A stretch of 10,034 nucleotides of DNA from Caryophanales bacterium (GTDB taxonomy: Bacteria > Bacillota_I > Bacilli_A > RFN20 > JAISJY01), in the NCBI GenBank assembly GCA_031261365.1, contig JAISJY010000126.1, positions 1-10,034 of the forward strand, in the 5' to 3' direction. A program made the position numbers and the translations under genes. The notes under the pieces are model-generated. The model searched no databases and was not told the DNA's origin. It was given only the letters and a program-made list of their open reading frames with translations. Shown here in pieces: positions 6,419-10,034 of the stretch. Each line of letters begins with the position of its first letter. Position 1 is the stretch's first letter.

Positions 6419-7116
6419 AATTCTAACCCACTATAAGAAATATAAAGTCCTAACATTGAAAAGGTAAAGCCTAATAAAAACATTAATAAAACATAAAAGA
6501 AATTACTTTTTATAATAGCCTCATAATAAGAATTCAAAGAAAACCTTAAAATAATCACACATAAAAAAGACAATAACCATAAAATAACAACTTCTCTAAT
6601 CTTCTTTTTATTATCAAGATGTATCTCTTGAGTTGCTAATTTTAAATAATCAATTTCATTTAATAATTGTAAAGACATTTTTAAGATATTACCTCCTTGA
6701 TTAACATAAATATCAATTAACTTTTCAAACATTGAAAACAAAGCAAAATGATATCTTTGGTTTAAAAAGCTCATTTTATCACTTATGTCTAATTCATCAT
6801 TTTCCAAGACTTCTTGAACTTCACTTTTAAAAAACTTACTAATAGTTTTACAAGCATCAAGAATAGAAGGAGTTGTGGCTAACTGCATAATCAAAGAGTT
6901 GGCTAATTGTTGAAACTCATTTAATAATTCTATTTTTTCTTGACCATTATTTATTTTTTTAACAATGACAAAGTTAACAATAAAAAAGAAAACAAAACCT
7001 AAAATTAAAGCTGAAATAAGGTTATTTAAAATTAGTAAAGCTAAAACAATATAAGCGAAAGTGATAATAGTGACAACTAGAGTTTTTTTAATTTGTTTCA
7101 AACCATTTATTTTCAT
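6415..7116 (-). CDS. tadB: TadB-like pilus assembly membrane platform protein
   Basis: This 233-aa protein has the T2SSF arrangement: paired N-terminal helices (about 13-32 and 35-53), a cytoplasmic domain at about 60-172 with FQQLANSLIMQLATTPSILDA (68-88) and IDIYVNQGGNILKMSLQLL (134-152), and two C-terminal helices (about 175-193 and 204-228). It follows the CpaF ATPase directly, as tadB does in tad loci. AGGAGC seven bases before the ATG at 7116 supports the start, even though this overlaps the end of the ATPase gene by 29 bp. The N-terminal extracellular or cytosolic extension seen in longer TadB proteins is missing, so it is a reduced version. The partner is the adjacent TadC-like protein. 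Confidence 0.78.
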   Translation of the reverse strand: MKINGLKQIKKTLVVTIITFAYIVLALLILNNLISALILGFVFFFIVNFVIVKKINNGQEKIELLNEFQQLANSLIMQLATTPSILDACKTISKFFKSEVQEVLENDELDISDKMSFLNQRYHFALFSMFEKLIDIYVNQGGNILKMSLQLLNEIDYLKLATQEIHLDNKKKIREVVILWLLSFLCVIILRFSLNSYYEAIIKSNFFYVLLMFLLGFTFSMLGLYISYSGLEL

Positions 7117-8152
7117 AATTTAAGCTCCTTTTCATTTTATCTGATAAATCTAAATAATTAGCTTTTTTACCATCAAAACTATAAATAATATTCTTCTTAA
7201 AACTATCTATAAGCGAAATATATTCAACTATTTGAGAGACATATCTAATTGTTTTTCCTTCAACAACTTTCTTTGTTAAATGAATTGCCAAAGGAGTATA
7301 TTCAATTAAATCTAAATGAGCCTGAGTATCTTGAGGGATTATCTTTAATAAATAAGCTAATCTATCAATAGTTTTAAGTGCATTCAAAGAATGAATGGTC
7401 GTGATTAAAGGATGACCTGTAGTTAAACTATTATAAACTTCTTCCGCCTCTTCTCCTCGCATCTCCGCGACAATTAGCCAATCAGGATTATTTCTTAAAG
7501 CACTTCTAATAAGTTTACTAATATCATTTTTTAAGTTTTCTTGATTATTAAAAGTAACCCATTCTAAAATATCTAATTTAGGAAATAACTCTTTTAAATA
7601 TGTTTCATAAGTGTCTTCTATCATCACTACTCTTGTTCCTTCGCTCATTAAAGAAACTAAATACTTTTGAAACTCTGTTTTCCCACTCCCTGTAATACCA
7701 GAAATTAAAAGACTAATTCTATTTTGAATAATTCTTTTTAAGAGTTTTTGAACTACATTTGGTAATAGTTTATCATCTTCTTTAATCTTTAATTGAGCTG
7801 AGAAAATCCTTAAAGAGAAATTATAAACACCTTTAAAATAGTCTCTGGCAATAATGGGGTGAATAGCATTAAGCCTATAATTTAAAAAAGCAATATCTAA
7901 AATAGGATTTAAAGTATTAAAGTTCTTCCCTAATAAATGAGCTAAATGCATTAAGAAATCACCAACTATTTGATTATCTAAAGCCTCTATTAAAACTATT
8001 CTAGGTATTTCTATACTTTCACCAACTAATCTATTACCATTAAAAGTAATATCGGTGAAAGCATCTAAATCTATATTTTTTAAAAAGGAAGATTTTAAAT
8101 ATTCTTTAAGGCTTTCATTTCTATCTTCCACCTTCACTAACCTCAAAAGCAT
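7088..8152 (-). CDS. cpaF: CpaF/TadA-family pilus assembly ATPase
   Basis: This is a secretion ATPase of the CpaF/TadA branch of the type II/IV secretion superfamily, the cytoplasmic hexameric motor of Tad pili. In the 354-aa form it shows the N-terminal DITFNG element (about 34-39), Walker A GITGSGKT (152-159), the acidic box MIEDTYE (177-183), Walker B-like DWLIVAEMRG (224-233) and the His box TGHPLITTIHS (245-255). All key residues are present. The start is uncertain. ATG 8152 is chosen over TTG 8170, which lacks an upstream ribosome site; GTG 8131 with GAGG nine bases upstream is also possible. It overlaps the 133-aa gene upstream and the tadB-like gene downstream. It is shorter at the N-terminus than many CpaF proteins. 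Confidence 0.93.
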   Translation of the reverse strand: MLLRLVKVEDRNESLKEYLKSSFLKNIDLDAFTDITFNGNRLVGESIEIPRIVLIEALDNQIVGDFLMHLAHLLGKNFNTLNPILDIAFLNYRLNAIHPIIARDYFKGVYNFSLRIFSAQLKIKEDDKLLPNVVQKLLKRIIQNRISLLISGITGSGKTEFQKYLVSLMSEGTRVVMIEDTYETYLKELFPKLDILEWVTFNNQENLKNDISKLIRSALRNNPDWLIVAEMRGEEAEEVYNSLTTGHPLITTIHSLNALKTIDRLAYLLKIIPQDTQAHLDLIEYTPLAIHLTKKVVEGKTIRYVSQIVEYISLIDSFKKNIIYSFDGKKANYLDLSDKMKRSLNYENKWFETN

Positions 8153-8522
8153 ATATTCTTTCTTTTCCAAACATATAAAAAGTATTCATTTTAAGTTTAA
8201 TTTGAACTCCATTACAAGTAGAATGTTCATTACAAGTACTTTGAGTTAAAACATTAAAATAATAAAACCAAACTGAAACACTTCCTTGATAAAAAGACAT
8301 ATTATCTTTTAAAGCACTTAAAAAAGTTGGTTCAAAAATATCTTTATCAATTTCTAAAGCATCAATATTTTCTTCTTTACTATTAACAATAATACTAACT
8401 TCAAAAACAGAGGGAGTAATACTTTCCACTGCTCCATCAATTGAAGTTGTATTAATGGTAAATAAAGCGGTGTATAAACAACCCAAAACAACCATAACAA
8501 TAATTATTATTTTCCAAGGCAT
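8121..8522 (-). CDS. Exported small protein of pilus cluster, N-terminal anchor or lipoprotein
   Basis: I do not recognise a family. The 133-aa product starts MPWKIIIIVMVVLGC, with one lysine then a hydrophobic stretch. VVLGC at 11-15 resembles a lipobox with C15 as the modified cysteine; alternatively residues 5-23 form a plain membrane anchor as in pseudopilins. The rest (about 25-133) is predicted extracellular, with beta-like segments (FEVSIIVNS, SVSVWFYYFNV, VQIKLKMN) and a cysteine pair C97-x5-C103. The ATG at 8520-8522 overlaps the upstream stop by one base (TAATG), with GGAGAGGAG about 11 bases upstream. It sits directly before the CpaF ATPase gene and overlaps it, so a role in pilus assembly or as minor subunit is likely but unproven. 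Confidence 0.72.
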   Translation of the reverse strand: MPWKIIIIVMVVLGCLYTALFTINTTSIDGAVESITPSVFEVSIIVNSKEENIDALEIDKDIFEPTFLSALKDNMSFYQGSVSVWFYYFNVLTQSTCNEHSTCNGVQIKLKMNTFYMFGKERIYAFEVSEGGR

Positions 8523-9565
8523 TAGATTCTATTCTCCTCTCCGTATTCAGCAAAATCCTTATTATCACTTCTTCTTATACAATATTTACTACTATCACAT
8601 AAACCAAATAAATCTAAATCGGCTCGCATCGTGGACCTAATATTTATCGTTGTATAAGTGGCTAAAGCTCCTTTAATAACAATTTGATATGTTATTTTCT
8701 CTTCAGCCTTATTTAAAGGTAAAGGAATATAATCAACCATAGTGGTATTAGCTTGATTAGTAGCAAATAAAGTATCATTTAAAGCATTAAAATAATAAGT
8801 ATTTTTTAATTTAAAATGAACTTCAGTATTAATTTGTTCAATTTCTAAAGGGTATTTTGTTGAACCATCTAAGACTTCAATATCACTATCTAAATAAATA
8901 TCTTTCAATAATAAATAAGCTTCGGAATATTCAAACTCTAAAAGAGAATAATCACTTCCATTATAAAGAAAAAATAACTTTTCTGGAAAGATGTTTAAAC
9001 CTGTTAATTGAATATCAATAAGATTATCAAAATTAATACATTCATAAATAAATAAAGGTTCTTTTTCCATAAAAGAAGGATAAAAAATAGTTTTTTTAGG
9101 TATTTCAAGAGTTTTAGAAATGATACTACCAACATCCCATTCTGGTTTGGAGTTTAAAGTACTTTCTACTTCACTTCTTTGTTCATAATAACCATCTCCT
9201 AACATATTAAAAGGGAAAAGACTATTAACAACTATCTTAAAAACAGTCTTATCTTTGGAAAATAGTTGGGGAACTTTAAAAACAAAACTCTTTTCTCCAG
9301 CAAACTCTTCACTATAAGTTATATTAGAACCTGAAACACTATTACCATTACTTAAAACATTAATATTTCCATCAAGTCTAGCTTTACCTTTAAGAGCATT
9401 AACATTAACTATAATAGAACCATTTTCATTAAATAGAGGATTAATAGCTTCAATACTACTGACAAAAGCCTCACTTGACCATTCTGGCTCTCGTATATTA
9501 AAAACCCTGGCTCCATTAAACATTACACAACTACTAAAAAGAATACTAAATAATTTATATATCAT
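8522..9565 (-). CDS. Secreted protein of pilus cluster, unknown family
   Basis: The 347-aa product has a signal-like N-terminus (MIYKLFSILFSSCVMFNGA) with K4, a hydrophobic core at 5-16 and possible cleavage near A19. No second membrane helix is evident. The mature part is rich in alternating polar and hydrophobic beta-like segments (GSIIVNVNAL, KTVFKIVVNSLF, ITYQIVIKGALATYTTINIRS) and asparagine-containing loops, suggesting a beta-sandwich-type surface protein. A cysteine pair C323-x5-C329 lies near the C-terminus, like the pairs in its neighbours; C13 and C176 are others. No LPxTG anchor is seen. An in-frame stop lies just upstream, so ATG 9565 is the longest start; the ribosome site is weak. 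It is the first gene of the pilus block, 29 bp after the rRNA methyltransferase, and may be an adhesin, tip or anchoring component. Function is not recognised. Confidence 0.7.
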   Translation of the reverse strand: MIYKLFSILFSSCVMFNGARVFNIREPEWSSEAFVSSIEAINPLFNENGSIIVNVNALKGKARLDGNINVLSNGNSVSGSNITYSEEFAGEKSFVFKVPQLFSKDKTVFKIVVNSLFPFNMLGDGYYEQRSEVESTLNSKPEWDVGSIISKTLEIPKKTIFYPSFMEKEPLFIYECINFDNLIDIQLTGLNIFPEKLFFLYNGSDYSLLEFEYSEAYLLLKDIYLDSDIEVLDGSTKYPLEIEQINTEVHFKLKNTYYFNALNDTLFATNQANTTMVDYIPLPLNKAEEKITYQIVIKGALATYTTINIRSTMRADLDLFGLCDSSKYCIRRSDNKDFAEYGEENRI

Positions 9566-9594
9566 ACTTTAATATTCGTTTTTAAAACTAAATG

Positions 9595-10034
9595 TTAGGA
9601 ATTATTTTGAAAGTAATTTAAAAGAATAGCTCCAGCCGTTGCAACATTCAAAGATTCAATTTCAGGATTATGAATAATTTTTATGATATTATGGGCTTTA
9701 TTTAGAAAGAAACTTGAAACTCCATTGCCTTCATTACCTAAAACTAAAGCTAATTTATTAGGGATTTCTATTGTTTTATAATCAACAGCCTTCTTTAAAG
9801 CTGTTACCACAATTTGATAATCTTTTAATAAATTAAAAATAGTTTCTTTATCTTCTCTAATAACATTAACCTTAAAAATACTTCCTTGACTTGCTTGAAT
9901 AACTTTAGGATTATATAAATCAACAGTATCATTACTAATAATTATGGTTTTAAAATTAAAGGCTAGGGCACTTCTAATAATAGTTCCAAAATTGCCCGGG
10001 TCTTGAATATTATCTAAAACTAAAACTTTTTCTG
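9595..10034 (-). CDS. SpoU/TrmH-family RNA 2'-O-methyltransferase, C-terminal part
   Basis: The frame is open through the window edge, so only the last 145 codons are visible. It carries the three SpoU motifs in order: LDNIQDPGNFGTIIRSA near the left of the visible part, ALVLGNEGNGVS in the middle, and PEIESLNVATAGAILLNYF near the C-terminus. These form the SAM-binding trefoil knot and RNA-modifying site; N and R of the first motif and the final ESLNV are conserved. The family 2'-O-methylates rRNA or tRNA ribose. The spacing between motifs suggests a TrmH/RlmB-type enzyme, but the N-terminal RNA-binding domain is off the window. A GTG at 9808-9810 is internal and not the real start. The gene precedes the pilus block by 29 bp with no clear terminator, so read-through into that block is plausible. 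Confidence 0.93.
   Translation of the reverse strand, partial: EKVLVLDNIQDPGNFGTIIRSALAFNFKTIIISNDTVDLYNPKVIQASQGSIFKVNVIREDKETIFNLLKDYQIVVTALKKAVDYKTIEIPNKLALVLGNEGNGVSSFFLNKAHNIIKIIHNPEIESLNVATAGAILLNYFQNNS

Noticed and set aside
8055..8249. Plus-strand 64-aa frame over cpaF and the 133-aa gene
   Set aside because: Antisense to two coupled genes, low-complexity Ser/Phe/Lys composition.
8455..8640. Plus-strand 61-aa frame over the 133-aa/347-aa junction
   Set aside because: Antisense to the coupled TAATG junction, Ile/Tyr-rich shadow composition.
1..10034. CRISPR array, insertion sequence, prophage or toxin-antitoxin pair
   Set aside because: No spaced direct repeats, transposase or integrase motifs, or toxin-antitoxin-like gene pair were seen on either strand.

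Overview
The window is strongly AT-rich, with short intergenic gaps and many 1-50 bp gene overlaps. Tryptophan is encoded by TGG and TGA is used as a stop, so the code is standard. Strong AGGAGG-type ribosome binding sites, a CCA-encoding tRNA gene and the gene families point to a low-GC Bacillota lineage, perhaps an uncultured Bacilli or Mycoplasmatota relative with a compact genome. This placement is inferred from composition and gene content only.

Left block (1-2566, plus strand): a 179-bp non-coding leader with a perfect 9-bp inverted repeat and a TATAAT box, then a luxE-like acyl-protein synthetase overlapped by a luxC-like acyl-CoA reductase. Together they can activate a fatty acyl group and reduce it to an aldehyde. 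No luxD and no luciferase genes are present, so this is not a bioluminescence operon.

Middle (2567-5002): a tRNA-Lys(CTT) gene on the minus strand, divergent from tex, which encodes a full-length S1-domain RNA-binding protein of the Tex/YhgF family.

Right block (4999-10034, minus strand, read from right to left): the 3' part of a SpoU/TrmH-family rRNA methyltransferase, then eight tightly packed genes that look like a reduced Tad/Flp-type pilus locus. In transcription order they are: an exported 347-aa protein, a 133-aa membrane-anchored protein or lipoprotein, a CpaF/TadA ATPase, a TadB-like and a TadC-like membrane platform protein, a 114-aa TadE-like pseudopilin candidate, and two very small paralogous Flp-like pilin candidates of 52 and 77 aa. 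The 52-aa gene lies in a short frame that is easy to miss. The two small proteins share the N-terminus M-x-E-L-K-G-x-I-L and a hydrophobic helix, but both lack the Glu5 of classical Flp pilins. The 77-aa one carries a serine-rich tail built from a 21-bp tandem repeat. No prepilin peptidase, TadZ, CpaB or secretin gene is visible here.

The pilus block converges on tex with a 4-bp overlap of the two stop regions. The most interesting element is this compact pilus locus with its divergent pilin pair and three exported partner proteins, each carrying a C-x4/5-C cysteine pair.
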